31,247 bases of DNA from Pseudomonadota bacterium (GCA_023417515.1 JAEZFL010000004.1:1-31247), one strand, 5' to 3'; counted from the first letter of the stretch, positions 22,573 to 31,150 are shown. The notes: generated from the letters alone by a model not told the origin. Program-made: numbers and translations.

Positions 22573-24395
22573 CAGTATACGCGCGCCTTGGGCTTGATAT
22601 ACTCGGCTTCGTCGGTGAGCGTGTAGTCGTGGACCGGGCGGTAGTCGATCCTCACGCCGCCGCCCTTGCCGCCCCAGCCGTCGAACCACACGATCGAGTG
22701 CTTCATCCACTCCGCGTCGTCGCGCTGCGGATAGGTTTCGTGCATGTGGGCGCCGCGGCTCTCCTTGCGGTTGGCAGCGCTGTACATGGTGGTGACGGCC
22801 TGGCCGATCAGATTGTCGAGCTCGAGCGTCTCGACCAGGTCGGTGTTCCAAATGAGCGAGCGGTCGGTGACGTGGATGTCCTCCATCCGCTTGTAGACAG
22901 CGTCGATCCTGCCCTTGCCTTCCTCCAGCGTCTGCTCGGTGCGGAACACCGCGCAGTCGGCCTGCATGGTGCGCTGCATCTGGTCGCGGACCTGGGCGGT
23001 CGGGCTGCCGCCCTTGGCGAAGCGGAAATGGTCGAGCCGGGTGAGCGCCAGGGCGTCGCCGTCCTTGGGAAGCGGCGGATGAGCCGTGCCGGGCTTGATG
23101 ATCTCGCCGAGGCGATGGCCGGCGGCGCGGCCGAACACGACCAGGTCGATGAGGCTGTTGGAGCCGAGGCGGTTGGCGCCGTGCACCGACACGCAGGCCG
23201 CCTCGCCGACCGCGAACAGGCCGGGGACGACGCTGTCCGGGTTGCCGTCCTTCAGGGTGACGACCTCGCCATGATAATTGGTCGGGATTCCGCCCATATT
23301 ATAATGGACGGTCGGGACGACCGGCAGCGGCTGGCGGGTGAGGTCGACGCCGGCGAACACCTTGCCCGTCTCGGTGATTCCCGGGAGACGCTCGGCCAGG
23401 ATGTTCTCGGGGATATGGTCGAGGTGGAGAAAGATGTGGTCCTTGTTGGGGCCGACTCCGCGGCCCTCGCGGATCTCCATCGCCATCGAGCGCGACACGA
23501 CGTCGCGCGAGGCGAGGTCCTTCGCCGAGGGGGCATAGCGCTCCATGAAGCGCTCGCCCTCGCTGTTGGTGAGGTAGCCGCCCTCGCCGCGCGCGCCTTC
23601 GGTGATCAGCACGCCGGCGCCGTAGATTCCGGTCGGGTGGAACTGGACGAACTCCATGTCCTGGAGCGGCAGGCCGGCGCGAAGCACCATCGCGTTGCCG
23701 GCGCCGGTGCAGGTATGCGCCGAGGGCGCCGAGAAATACGCGCGGCCATAGCCGCCGGTCGCGAGCACCACCGCGTGGCTGCGGAAGCGGTGGACGGTGC
23801 CGTCCTCCAGGCACAGGGCGACGACGCCGACGCAGCGGCCGTTGTCCATGATCAGGTCGAGCGCGAAATATTCGATGAAGAAGTCCGCGTCATACCTGAG
23901 GCTCTGCTGGTAGAGCGCGTGAAGCATGGCGTGGCCGGTGCGGTCCGCGGCGGCGCAGGTGCGCTGGGCGGGCGGGCCCTCGCCCATATTCTGCATCATT
24001 CCGCCGAACGGGCGCTGGTAGATCTTGCCCTCGGACGTGCGGCTGAACGGAACGCCGGCATGTTCGAGCTCATAGACCGCGGCCGGGGCCTCGCGGACCA
24101 TATATTCGATGGCGTCCTGGTCGCCGAGCCAGTCGGAGCCCTTGACTGTGTCGTACATGTGCCAGGTCCAGTGGTCCGGGCCCATGTTGCCGAGCGAGGC
24201 GGCGATTCCGCCCTGCGCCGCGACGGTGTGCGAGCGGGTCGGGAACACCTTGGTGATGCAGGCGGTCTTCAGCCCCTTCTCGGCCGCGCCCATCGTCGCT
24301 CGAAGCCCCGATCCGCCGGCGCCGACGACGACGACGTCGTAGCTGTGGTCGATCCGCTGATAGGCGTCGCCCGCCTTGTTGAGGTTGGTCGCCAT
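22572..24395 (-). CDS. sdhA: Succinate dehydrogenase flavoprotein subunit
   Basis: 607 aa. FAD dinucleotide fold VVVVGAGGSGLRATM, covalent-flavin His56 in SHTVAAQGG, and the active-site segments HYNMGGIPTNY and GANRLGSNSL. Part of complex II, oxidising succinate in the TCA cycle and delivering electrons to ubiquinone. The ATG at 24395 (MATNLNKAGDAYQ) has GGGAG about 9 nt upstream. It is followed by a 1-nt-overlapping small gene instead of sdhB, and preceded, on the opposite strand, by a histidine kinase gene that separates it from sdhCD. Confidence 0.97.
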   Translation of the reverse strand: MATNLNKAGDAYQRIDHSYDVVVVGAGGSGLRATMGAAEKGLKTACITKVFPTRSHTVAAQGGIAASLGNMGPDHWTWHMYDTVKGSDWLGDQDAIEYMVREAPAAVYELEHAGVPFSRTSEGKIYQRPFGGMMQNMGEGPPAQRTCAAADRTGHAMLHALYQQSLRYDADFFIEYFALDLIMDNGRCVGVVALCLEDGTVHRFRSHAVVLATGGYGRAYFSAPSAHTCTGAGNAMVLRAGLPLQDMEFVQFHPTGIYGAGVLITEGARGEGGYLTNSEGERFMERYAPSAKDLASRDVVSRSMAMEIREGRGVGPNKDHIFLHLDHIPENILAERLPGITETGKVFAGVDLTRQPLPVVPTVHYNMGGIPTNYHGEVVTLKDGNPDSVVPGLFAVGEAACVSVHGANRLGSNSLIDLVVFGRAAGHRLGEIIKPGTAHPPLPKDGDALALTRLDHFRFAKGGSPTAQVRDQMQRTMQADCAVFRTEQTLEEGKGRIDAVYKRMEDIHVTDRSLIWNTDLVETLELDNLIGQAVTTMYSAANRKESRGAHMHETYPQRDDAEWMKHSIVWFDGWGGKGGGVRIDYRPVHDYTLTDEAEYIKPKARVY

Positions 24396-24713
24396 TAAAT
24401 CGCGCTCCCGCCGACGATGAGAGCGTGCGGCCGCTGCCCGGATGGACGATGCATCGAGCCTGCCCCCATTGAACCCGTCCCGCGAGAAGGCCTCGCGGAG
24501 CTTTTCCGATGTCGCCGCTTTTAGGCGGAACGCGGCCCGTTGCAAGGGCGCGGCTGTAGGCGGCGGGGTCGCGCCGGACGATCGGTTCCGGGCGGCAACC
24601 TAGGTTATGAGCAACGGCTTCGGCGCAGGCTATGGCTTGGCGGGCTAACCGGTTCTTTTCAGGGAGAATGTTCTACGCCGCACTGGCTCTCCTTGCTGGA
24701 CCATGGCGGCGAG

Positions 24714-26243
24714 ATGGGTCGGGAGATCCGTGCCCGCGATTGGTCGTCGACGCCGCTGGGCCCGCTGGAGGACTGGCCGCAGTCGCTGCGCACCGCGGTG
24801 GGCATGATGATCAACAACAGCGAGCCCAAGCTGCTGCTGTGGGGGCCGGAGCTCCTCACGCTCCATAACGATTCCTATCTGCGCTTCGTCCCTCCCGGCC
24901 GCGCCCACGGGATCGGCGAACGCTATCCAGAGCTCAATCCCGACCTGTGGCCGACCATGTCGGCGCTGGTCGAGGACGCCATGAGCGGGCGCGGCACCTG
25001 CATCCCCAACCTGCCGATCAGGCCCGAAGGCGCTGACAGCACCTCCTTCTTCCTGTTCTCTTCGTCGCCGGTGTTCGACGAGGATATCGCCGTCGCTGGG
25101 GTCAAGATCGCCCTGATCGAAACCACCGCGGCGGTCGAGGGCCAGCTCACGCTCGCCCGCGACCGCAACCGGTTGCGCGAGCTGTTCGAGCAATCGCCCG
25201 GCTTCTGCGCCCTGCTCACCGGACCGGACCACCGGGTGACGTTCGTCAACGAGGCGATGCGGCAGCTGCTCGGCGGCCGCGAGGTCGTGGGCCGTCCGTG
25301 GCCGGAGGCGGTCCCCGAGCTCGAGCGCTCGGGAATGCGGGCCGCCCTCGACGAGGTCCGTCGCACCGGCAGCGCCTATACCGAGCGCGAAAGGCACGTC
25401 AGCCTTCGATCCGCTCCCGACGCCGCCGGCGACGAGCGAATCATGGACTTCCTGTTTCACCCGGTGCGCGATTCCGACGGAGAGGTGAGCATCTTCGCGA
25501 TGGGCACCGACACCACCGAGCAGGTGCGTGCGCAGGAACGGGTGCAACTGCTCCAGAACGAGCTCGTTCACCTGTCGCGGGTGAGCGCGATGGGGACGAT
25601 GGCCTCGGTCCTTGCCCATGAGCTCAACCAGCCGATCACCGCGGCGGCCAATTTCGTTCGCGGCGCGAAGCGGGCGCTGGAACGGGACGATCGCGCCCTC
25701 GCCCGGTCGGGCCTCGACCAGGCCGACGACAGCGTGATGCGGGCCGGCGCCATCATCGACCGTATCCGGACGATGATATCGCGCGGCGAGGTCCGCAGCG
25801 AGGCGAGCGACGTCGCTGCTCTCGTCCGCGAAGCCTGCGCCCTCGCGCTGATCGGCACCGAGAGCGTGGACATGTCGTTCGAGTTCGATCTGGCCGACGG
25901 GCTCGCGGTCCTCGCCGACCGGACTCAGATCGAGCAGGTCATCCTGAACCTCGTTCGCAATGCGGGCGAGGCGATGGCCGATTCGGCCGAGCGAAGGCTG
26001 CATATCGCGACGGCGCGGGCGGGGGCGATGATCGAAATCCGCTTCTGCGACACCGGCCCCGGAATCGCGCCGGACGTGCTCGACCGCCTGTTCGAGCCCT
26101 TCTTCACCTCCAAGAAGGAGGGGATGGGCGTCGGCCTGCCGATCAGCCGGACGATCATCGAGGCGCATGGCGGCCAGCTGACCGCCGAGAACGCGCCCGA
26201 GGGCGGAGCGGTGTTCCGCTTCACCTTGCCGGCCGCGCGCTGA
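24714..26243 (+). CDS. PAS-domain sensor histidine kinase, FixL-type, possibly frameshifted at its start
   Basis: 509 aa from the first in-frame ATG. An N-terminal GAF/PAS-like domain (RDWSSTPLGPLEDWPQSLRT, 9-28, a signature of this sphingomonad kinase type) is followed by a PAS domain (about 152-270, LRELFEQSPGFCALLTGPDH) and a HPK4 histidine kinase: H302 in AHELNQPIT, N416, DTGPGI (446-451) and GMGVGL (470-475). No membrane helix, so it is cytoplasmic; no heme motif can be assigned. No response regulator is in the window. The true start may be the ATG at 24668, which would need one T fewer in ATGTTCTACG to read MSTPHWLSLL in frame (see findings). The start used here has only a weak ribosome-binding site. 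Confidence 0.85.
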   Translation: MGREIRARDWSSTPLGPLEDWPQSLRTAVGMMINNSEPKLLLWGPELLTLHNDSYLRFVPPGRAHGIGERYPELNPDLWPTMSALVEDAMSGRGTCIPNLPIRPEGADSTSFFLFSSSPVFDEDIAVAGVKIALIETTAAVEGQLTLARDRNRLRELFEQSPGFCALLTGPDHRVTFVNEAMRQLLGGREVVGRPWPEAVPELERSGMRAALDEVRRTGSAYTERERHVSLRSAPDAAGDERIMDFLFHPVRDSDGEVSIFAMGTDTTEQVRAQERVQLLQNELVHLSRVSAMGTMASVLAHELNQPITAAANFVRGAKRALERDDRALARSGLDQADDSVMRAGAIIDRIRTMISRGEVRSEASDVAALVREACALALIGTESVDMSFEFDLADGLAVLADRTQIEQVILNLVRNAGEAMADSAERRLHIATARAGAMIEIRFCDTGPGIAPDVLDRLFEPFFTSKKEGMGVGLPISRTIIEAHGGQLTAENAPEGGAVFRFTLPAAR

Positions 26244-26267
26244 TTGCGGTGGCCGGGCGTCCGCCGG

Positions 26268-26657
26268 CTAGACCGGGGCTCCGGCGAGCGCGACCTTGAG
26301 GACGCAGAATGCGGCCAGGGCGCCGCCGCCATAGACGAAGAAAGCGAGCAGGGTGATCCACAGCACCCGCTGGCTCTCCTCATGAGCATAATCGTCGATC
26401 ACCTCGCGAAGGCCGTGCTGGATGTGCCAGAAGGTCGTGGCGACCAGAAGCAGCATCGGCACCGCCGCGAGCGGATCGCGAAGCCATTCGGTGACGGTCG
26501 CATAATCGACCGCCGGCAGCCTCAGCAGCGAGGCGACGAGCCACACCGAGAGAAGCAGCAGGGCGACGCTGTTGAGGCGCACCGCCCACCAATCCTTGCC
26601 GCCATGGCCGGCGGGGCCGAGGCCGCGCACGCGGCTCAACGGGGTCTCGATGCTCAC
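26268..26657 (-). CDS. sdhD: Succinate dehydrogenase membrane anchor subunit
   Basis: 129 aa, three membrane helices (about 28-47, 64-83, 99-123). HIQHGLREVIDDY (78-90) contains the conserved His81, a heme b or quinone-site residue. The GTG start at 26657 overlaps the sdhC stop (GTGA). Length fits SdhD. It precedes the convergent kinase gene, so sdhA is not cotranscribed in the usual direct way. Confidence 0.93.
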   Translation of the reverse strand: MSIETPLSRVRGLGPAGHGGKDWWAVRLNSVALLLLSVWLVASLLRLPAVDYATVTEWLRDPLAAVPMLLLVATTFWHIQHGLREVIDDYAHEESQRVLWITLLAFFVYGGGALAAFCVLKVALAGAPV

Positions 26658-27052
26658 AGCCGGTCTCCGAAGCAGATATAGGCCCAGAACAAGGCGGTCA
26701 GCAGCAGCGGCGCGACCGCGACGATCGTCGACCAGCGCTTGTTGGTGTTGAGCTCGAAACCGGCGCCGACATCCATCACCAGATGGCGGATACCCGACGC
26801 AAGGTGCTGCAGGAACGCCCAGGTCAGGCCGATGCCGACGACGATCCCGGTCCAGTGGCTCGCCCAGCTGACGAAATGATCATAGGAGTCGCGGCCGTCC
26901 GCGGCGGCCCACAGCCACCACAGAAGGGCGACTCCGCCGACGATCGCCAGTCCCGCGCCGGTGATCCTGTGAAGGATCGACACCAGCATGTGCGGGCCCC
27001 AACGCCAGATCGTCAGATGCGGCGAGAGCGGCCGCGACGTAGGTGCGAGCAT
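26654..27052 (-). CDS. sdhC: Succinate dehydrogenase cytochrome b556 subunit
   Basis: 132 aa, three membrane helices. The family signature SILHRITG (25-32) near the N-terminus, and the heme-ligand motif QHLASGIRHLVMDVG with His90. RPLSPHLTIWRWGPHM is the usual start. The ATG at 27052 has GGGGAGG about 10 nt upstream. First gene of the sdhCD pair. Confidence 0.95.
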   Translation of the reverse strand: MLAPTSRPLSPHLTIWRWGPHMLVSILHRITGAGLAIVGGVALLWWLWAAADGRDSYDHFVSWASHWTGIVVGIGLTWAFLQHLASGIRHLVMDVGAGFELNTNKRWSTIVAVAPLLLTALFWAYICFGDRL

Positions 27053-27083
27053 TTTGTCCGGGCCTCCCCTGTTGTCCGCCCCG

Positions 27084-27111
27084 CTTTTAGGCCGCTCGCC
27101 ACGGGTTGCAA
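27084..27111 (-). promoter_or_regulatory. Candidate sdhC promoter
   Basis: On the minus strand TTGCAA (27106-27111) and TAAAAG (27084-27089) are 16 bp apart, about 30 nt upstream of the sdhC start. Reasonable housekeeping-type match, read by eye. Confidence 0.4.
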
Positions 27112-27150
27112 GCACGCGTCGGCGCATGCCGGTTCGCGCCGCCGCGTGGC

Positions 27151-27163
27151 TAAGATCATCTTA
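27151..27163. promoter_or_regulatory. Perfect dyad between sdhC and the chemoreceptor gene
   Basis: TAAGATCATCTTA is a 13-bp perfect palindrome (6-bp arms, one central base) in the 167-bp divergent gap. An AT-rich dyad in such GC-rich DNA is uncommon and could be an operator for either gene. Its binding protein is unknown. Confidence 0.4.
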
Positions 27164-27219
27164 ACCAGTGACCGCTTAAGGCTTGCGGCGAAGCGAGACG
27201 CGAAGGGACGACGACCAGC

Positions 27220-28563
27220 ATGCCTGCTGCAGTGGTGAACGAGGAAGAAGTCCGGCTTGAGGGCCGCATCGAGATGTTCGATCTGTCCGGGGAGCTCGCG
27301 GCGCGTTGCGCCGAGATCTGGCGGCACGTGTCGACCGAGGCGGACGTCATCGCCCGCGCCTACTGGACTCAATATGCCCGCTCGCCCGAGGTCAAGCAGC
27401 CGATCGGCGCCAAGAAGATGGACGAGCTGGTCCAGCGGCTCATCCCCTATCTCACCGCGCGCTACACGGCTCTCGACGACCATCGCTGGGTCGAGCTCGC
27501 CGGCACTTATGTCGAGTCGGCGAGCGCCGCGGGCATTTCGCTGACCACGCTCTTCTCCGGAATCAGCGCGGCTTCGGATCAGACCCAGAAAGCGCTGGCG
27601 AAGGCGCTCGCGGGCGACCTGGAGACGCTCCACCGCCTCCAGGCGGCGCAGCATGCGATGACGATCCTCGAGCTCGACGTCTTCGCGGCCCATCACGACG
27701 CGATGCGGGTCAAGGCCGAGCGCGCGCGCCGCGCCGCGCAGGGCTCGGAGTTCAACCAGGAAATCCTGTCGGTCATCGATCACACCGCGTCCGGCAGCCG
27801 GCGCCTGCGCACCCGCGCTTCCGAGGCGTCGACCGCGGCGCGCGGAATGCTCGGCAAGACCAGCGAAGTCGCCGCCGCGGCGGAGCAGTCGGCGGTCGCG
27901 ATGCGCGAGGCCGCCCAGACCGCGGCCGGCCTGATCATGGCGATCGAGGAAGCGCGCAGCGAGGTCGAGGTCGCGGCGGGAGTCGCAACCCGCGCCGGCG
28001 GCCAGGCCGACACCGCGGTGCAGGTCAGCAAGGCGCTGTCGTCCCACGTCGAGGCGATCGAATCGATCCTCGGCCTGATCCGCGACATTGCCGGCCAGAC
28101 CAACCTTCTCGCCCTCAACGCCACCATCGAGGCGGCGCGCGCCGGCGATGCCGGCCGCGGCTTCGCGGTGGTCGCCCAGGAAGTGAAGAGCCTGGCCAGC
28201 CAGACCGCCCGCGCCACCGACGACATCGCCACCAAGATCAGCGCGATCCAGTCGGCCACCAAGCAGACCGTCGAGGCTAACGATTCGATCCGTCACACGG
28301 TCGAGGAAGTGCAGACCAGCGCCGACCGAATCCGCAAGGCGATGGAGATGCAGGCGCAGACCGTGACGATGATCACCGCCGCAGTCGACGAGACGGCGCT
28401 CGCCGCCGATTCGATGTCCTCCACGATCGCCGCGATCCGCGCCGACACCGAAGGCGTCGCCAGCGAAATCGACGACGTCGAGAAGAATTTCGGCGAGGTC
28501 GACGAGCAGATGGCCCGGTTCAAGAACACCGCAAGCCGCTTCGTCCAGAGCTTCGCGGCCTGA
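27220..28563 (+). CDS. Soluble methyl-accepting chemotaxis protein with globin-like N-terminus
   Basis: 447 aa, no membrane helix and no HAMP domain. The C-terminal signalling hairpin is unmistakable: NLLALNATIEAARAGDAGRG (roughly 288-307), then FAVVAQEVKSLASQTARATD. The N-terminal about 170 residues (FDLSGELAARCAEIWRHV, ELAGTYVESASAAGISLTTL) resemble the protoglobin sensor of globin-coupled receptors, with H86 (HRWVELAG) as a possible proximal ligand, so oxygen sensing is a hypothesis only. No CheA, CheW or CheR gene is near. It starts 167 bp from divergent sdhC. Confidence 0.85.
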   Translation: MPAAVVNEEEVRLEGRIEMFDLSGELAARCAEIWRHVSTEADVIARAYWTQYARSPEVKQPIGAKKMDELVQRLIPYLTARYTALDDHRWVELAGTYVESASAAGISLTTLFSGISAASDQTQKALAKALAGDLETLHRLQAAQHAMTILELDVFAAHHDAMRVKAERARRAAQGSEFNQEILSVIDHTASGSRRLRTRASEASTAARGMLGKTSEVAAAAEQSAVAMREAAQTAAGLIMAIEEARSEVEVAAGVATRAGGQADTAVQVSKALSSHVEAIESILGLIRDIAGQTNLLALNATIEAARAGDAGRGFAVVAQEVKSLASQTARATDDIATKISAIQSATKQTVEANDSIRHTVEEVQTSADRIRKAMEMQAQTVTMITAAVDETALAADSMSSTIAAIRADTEGVASEIDDVEKNFGEVDEQMARFKNTASRFVQSFAA

Positions 28564-28567
28564 CGGT

Positions 28568-30304
28568 TTACCTGGCCGGGGCATCCTCGGCCGGGGTGAA
28601 CCACACGCGCGTGATCAGGCCGTCGCGGACCTCGTAGACGGCTACGCCCCTGATCGTTCGCCCCTCGGGCAGCCCGCTCACGATTTCCTCGTCGATCACG
28701 TAATTGCCCGACACGATTCGACGCGGGACCCGCGCGTGAAGCGCGGGCGCCCGTTCGAACATGCCGCCATATTGCCGGCGCATCGCCGCATGACCCTGCA
28801 TCGTCGGCGAATCCGGGAAGTCGTAGATCTCCACCTCCGGATGATAGGTGGCGATGAAGGCGTCGAGATCGCGCGCATTGTAGGCGTTGAGCTGGCGCTG
28901 GACGATGTCGGCGGGCGTGGCCGGCACGAGTTCGCTCTGGCGCCAGGCGCGGCCGTCCTTCACCACCATCGCGACGCGCGCGAGATTGGCGACGTCGGTC
29001 AAGGGATCGGCGTCCAGAACCACCATGTCGGCGAGCCGGCCAGGCGCGACGAGGCCGAAGTCATTGGGACGGCCCATCAGGCGAGCGCCCATGATCGTCG
29101 CGCTCGCGAGAACCTCGCGCGGGGTCATTCCGGCCTGCGCCATCTGCGCGAACTCGCGGTAGATGGAGGGCCCGTGCAACGTGCCGATATTGCCCGCGTC
29201 CGTGCCCATCGCGATCGGGATGCCGGCGTCCCTCACAGTGCGCAGGTTCGCGCGCAAGGTCGCGAACGGCTCGGACGGCGCCGGCCTCCCCGCCAGCTGC
29301 CGGATCGGAGCCGGCACCACCTCGTCCGGCAGATGGCGAAGGTCCATCAGCGAGCCCATGATGCCCGGATCGGCGAGCGCGAACTCGCGCTCGATGAAGC
29401 CCGGCTGCTGCGTGAAGGTGCGAAGATAGCCGCCATAGACGTCGAGGGTGGTCGTGTAGAGGGTGCCGCGGCGGCGCAGGAGGGCGATGAACGAGTCGTC
29501 GACGGGGCGGTCCTCGACCCCGTGCACAAGGATGTCGGCGCCGGCCTCGACCGCGGCTCGGGCCGTCTCGAGCTCGGTCGCGTGGACGGCGACGCGGAGC
29601 CCGGCGGCATGCGCTTCCTCGATGGCGGCGCGGACCACCGGCAGAAACTGCTGCGCGGTCTCGCCGGGACGAACGACGTACCAGATCTTGATGAAGTCCG
29701 GCCGGTGCGCGACCTGGGCGCGGACCAGCGCTCGGGCTTCCTCGGGCGTCGTGGCGGCGATGATCGGCGGATCGGCGACGTCGGCGAGCACCGGCGGGCG
29801 CCAGGTCGAGATCAACGGCCCGGCCACGGCCACGCGCGGCGCCCGCGGGTTGGCGGCGCTGCGGGAGCGAACGTCGAAATTCGCCATCGGCCCGCCGACA
29901 TCGGCAACCGCCGTGACGCCGCTGGCAAGGTAGCGGGCGAACGTCTCGTCGAGACTGCCCTGAATCGCCGCGATCTCCGCTTCGTAGGGAACGGCGCGGC
30001 GCAGATCGATCCCGTCGGGGCGGGTATAGAGGCCGCCGGACTGGAAGAAATGGACGTGCGAGTCGACATAGCCCGGCACGATCCACTTGCCGGTCGCGTC
30101 GACCACCTCGATGCCCTGCGGAATGCGCACCCGGCCGGCGCGCCCGACCTGGACGATCCGCCCGTCGCGCACCACGACGACGGAATTGGCGATCGGCGCG
30201 CTTCCATCCGGATTGACGATGGTGCCGCCCCGAAGCACCAGATCCTGCGCCTGTGCGGCGGTCGCCGCGAAACAGGCGAGGATGAAGACGAGCAGCTTCA
30301 CCAT
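28568..30304 (-). CDS. Exported amidohydrolase fused to an NTF2/SnoaL-like domain
   Basis: 578 aa with a signal peptide (MVKLLVFILACFAATAAQAQ). Residues about 21-455 are an amidohydrolase-superfamily TIM barrel: HVH (H83, H85), K206 (FIKIWY, possibly carbamylated), H241, H261 and D369 (GTDAGN). Metal ligands appear complete for a dinuclear imidazolonepropionase/prolidase-like enzyme. Residues about 464-575 form an NTF2-like (SnoaL) domain: QLNAYNARDLDAFIATYHPE, HAAMRRQYGGMFE and VRDGLITRVWF. That fusion is unusual for the family and its use is unknown. Its stop faces the chemoreceptor stop 4 nt away. Substrate (peptide, cyclic amide or similar) is unknown. Confidence 0.87.
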   Translation of the reverse strand: MVKLLVFILACFAATAAQAQDLVLRGGTIVNPDGSAPIANSVVVVRDGRIVQVGRAGRVRIPQGIEVVDATGKWIVPGYVDSHVHFFQSGGLYTRPDGIDLRRAVPYEAEIAAIQGSLDETFARYLASGVTAVADVGGPMANFDVRSRSAANPRAPRVAVAGPLISTWRPPVLADVADPPIIAATTPEEARALVRAQVAHRPDFIKIWYVVRPGETAQQFLPVVRAAIEEAHAAGLRVAVHATELETARAAVEAGADILVHGVEDRPVDDSFIALLRRRGTLYTTTLDVYGGYLRTFTQQPGFIEREFALADPGIMGSLMDLRHLPDEVVPAPIRQLAGRPAPSEPFATLRANLRTVRDAGIPIAMGTDAGNIGTLHGPSIYREFAQMAQAGMTPREVLASATIMGARLMGRPNDFGLVAPGRLADMVVLDADPLTDVANLARVAMVVKDGRAWRQSELVPATPADIVQRQLNAYNARDLDAFIATYHPEVEIYDFPDSPTMQGHAAMRRQYGGMFERAPALHARVPRRIVSGNYVIDEEIVSGLPEGRTIRGVAVYEVRDGLITRVWFTPAEDAPAR

Positions 30305-30438
30305 CGGCGCTCCCCCCTATTTTCTCCCCGCCGCGAATCCCCGCGGGGACGGCGACACATAACCCGTCGTCCGCCGCGAGAGAAGACAGCCCGAGTCCCG
30401 GGCTTGCTGCCTGAAAGGCTGCCGCCTAGGGCGCTGCC

Positions 30439-31146
30439 ATGACCGCTCCCCTCAACATCGTCGTCACCGGCACCAGCCGGGGTATCGGCGCCGCGATCCG
30501 CGCTGCGCTTTCCGGGCACAATGTCGTCGGCCATTCGACCCGCGGCGGCGAGGGCGAGGTCGCGGCCGATTTCGGCGACATCGACCAGGTCGCCGCTCTG
30601 TGGTGGGAAGCGATGGGACGGCTGAACGGCCGCATCGACGTCCTGATCAACAATGCCGGAATGTTCGAGGCGACTCCGATCGAACAGGCCGACGGGGCCT
30701 GGCTCGCCGGCTGGGAGCGGACCATGCAGGTCAACCTCACCGCGTCCGCGGCTTTGTGCCGGCTCGCCGTGCTGCATTTCCGCGAGAATGGAGGCGGCCG
30801 GATCGTCAACGTCGCCAGCCGCGCCGCCTATCGCGGCGACAGCCCGCAGCATTGGCATTATGCCGCGTCCAAGGCCGGCATGATCGGAATGACCAAGACG
30901 ATCGCCCGCGGCTATGCCGGCGAGAACATCCTCGCCTTCGCGGTCTGCCCCGGCTTCACCATGACCGGGATGGCCGAGGATTATGTCGAGAGCCGCGGCG
31001 GATCGAAGCTGCTCGCCGACATTCCGCTCGGCCGGGTGGCCACGCCGGACGAGGTCGCCGAAACGGTGCGCTGGCTTGCGGTCGATGCACCCGCGTCGGC
31101 GACCGGCAGCGTGATCGACGTCAACGGGGCGAGCTATGTTCGCTAG
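30439..31146 (+). CDS. Short-chain dehydrogenase/reductase (SDR)
   Basis: 235 aa, single-domain Rossmann fold. Cofactor motif TGTSRGIG (10-17), NNAG (71-74), catalytic Ser127, Tyr141 and Lys145 (YAASK). VCPGFTMTGM follows. Classical SDR, often FabG-like in length, but the substrate is not predictable. NADP versus NAD preference is unclear; R14 in the glycine loop and T34-R35 after strand 2 suggest NADP. The upstream gap (30305-30438) separates it from the divergent amidohydrolase gene. Hairpins follow its stop. Confidence 0.92.
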   Translation: MTAPLNIVVTGTSRGIGAAIRAALSGHNVVGHSTRGGEGEVAADFGDIDQVAALWWEAMGRLNGRIDVLINNAGMFEATPIEQADGAWLAGWERTMQVNLTASAALCRLAVLHFRENGGGRIVNVASRAAYRGDSPQHWHYAASKAGMIGMTKTIARGYAGENILAFAVCPGFTMTGMAEDYVESRGGSKLLADIPLGRVATPDEVAETVRWLAVDAPASATGSVIDVNGASYVR

Positions 31147-31150
31147 AAAT

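Noticed and set aside
22539..24398. Plus-strand open frame opposite sdhA (619 codons)
   Set aside because: sdhA is certain on the minus strand; the plus frame shows repetitive VDHA/AEAV composition only.
24632..24868. 78-codon plus-strand frame with the best-placed ATG (24668)
   Set aside because: It ends within the kinase coding region and has no domain; its ATG is more likely the kinase start in a shifted frame.
28736..30442. Plus-strand open frame opposite the amidohydrolase gene (568 codons)
   Set aside because: Antisense shadow, Arg/Asp/His-rich, with no motif.
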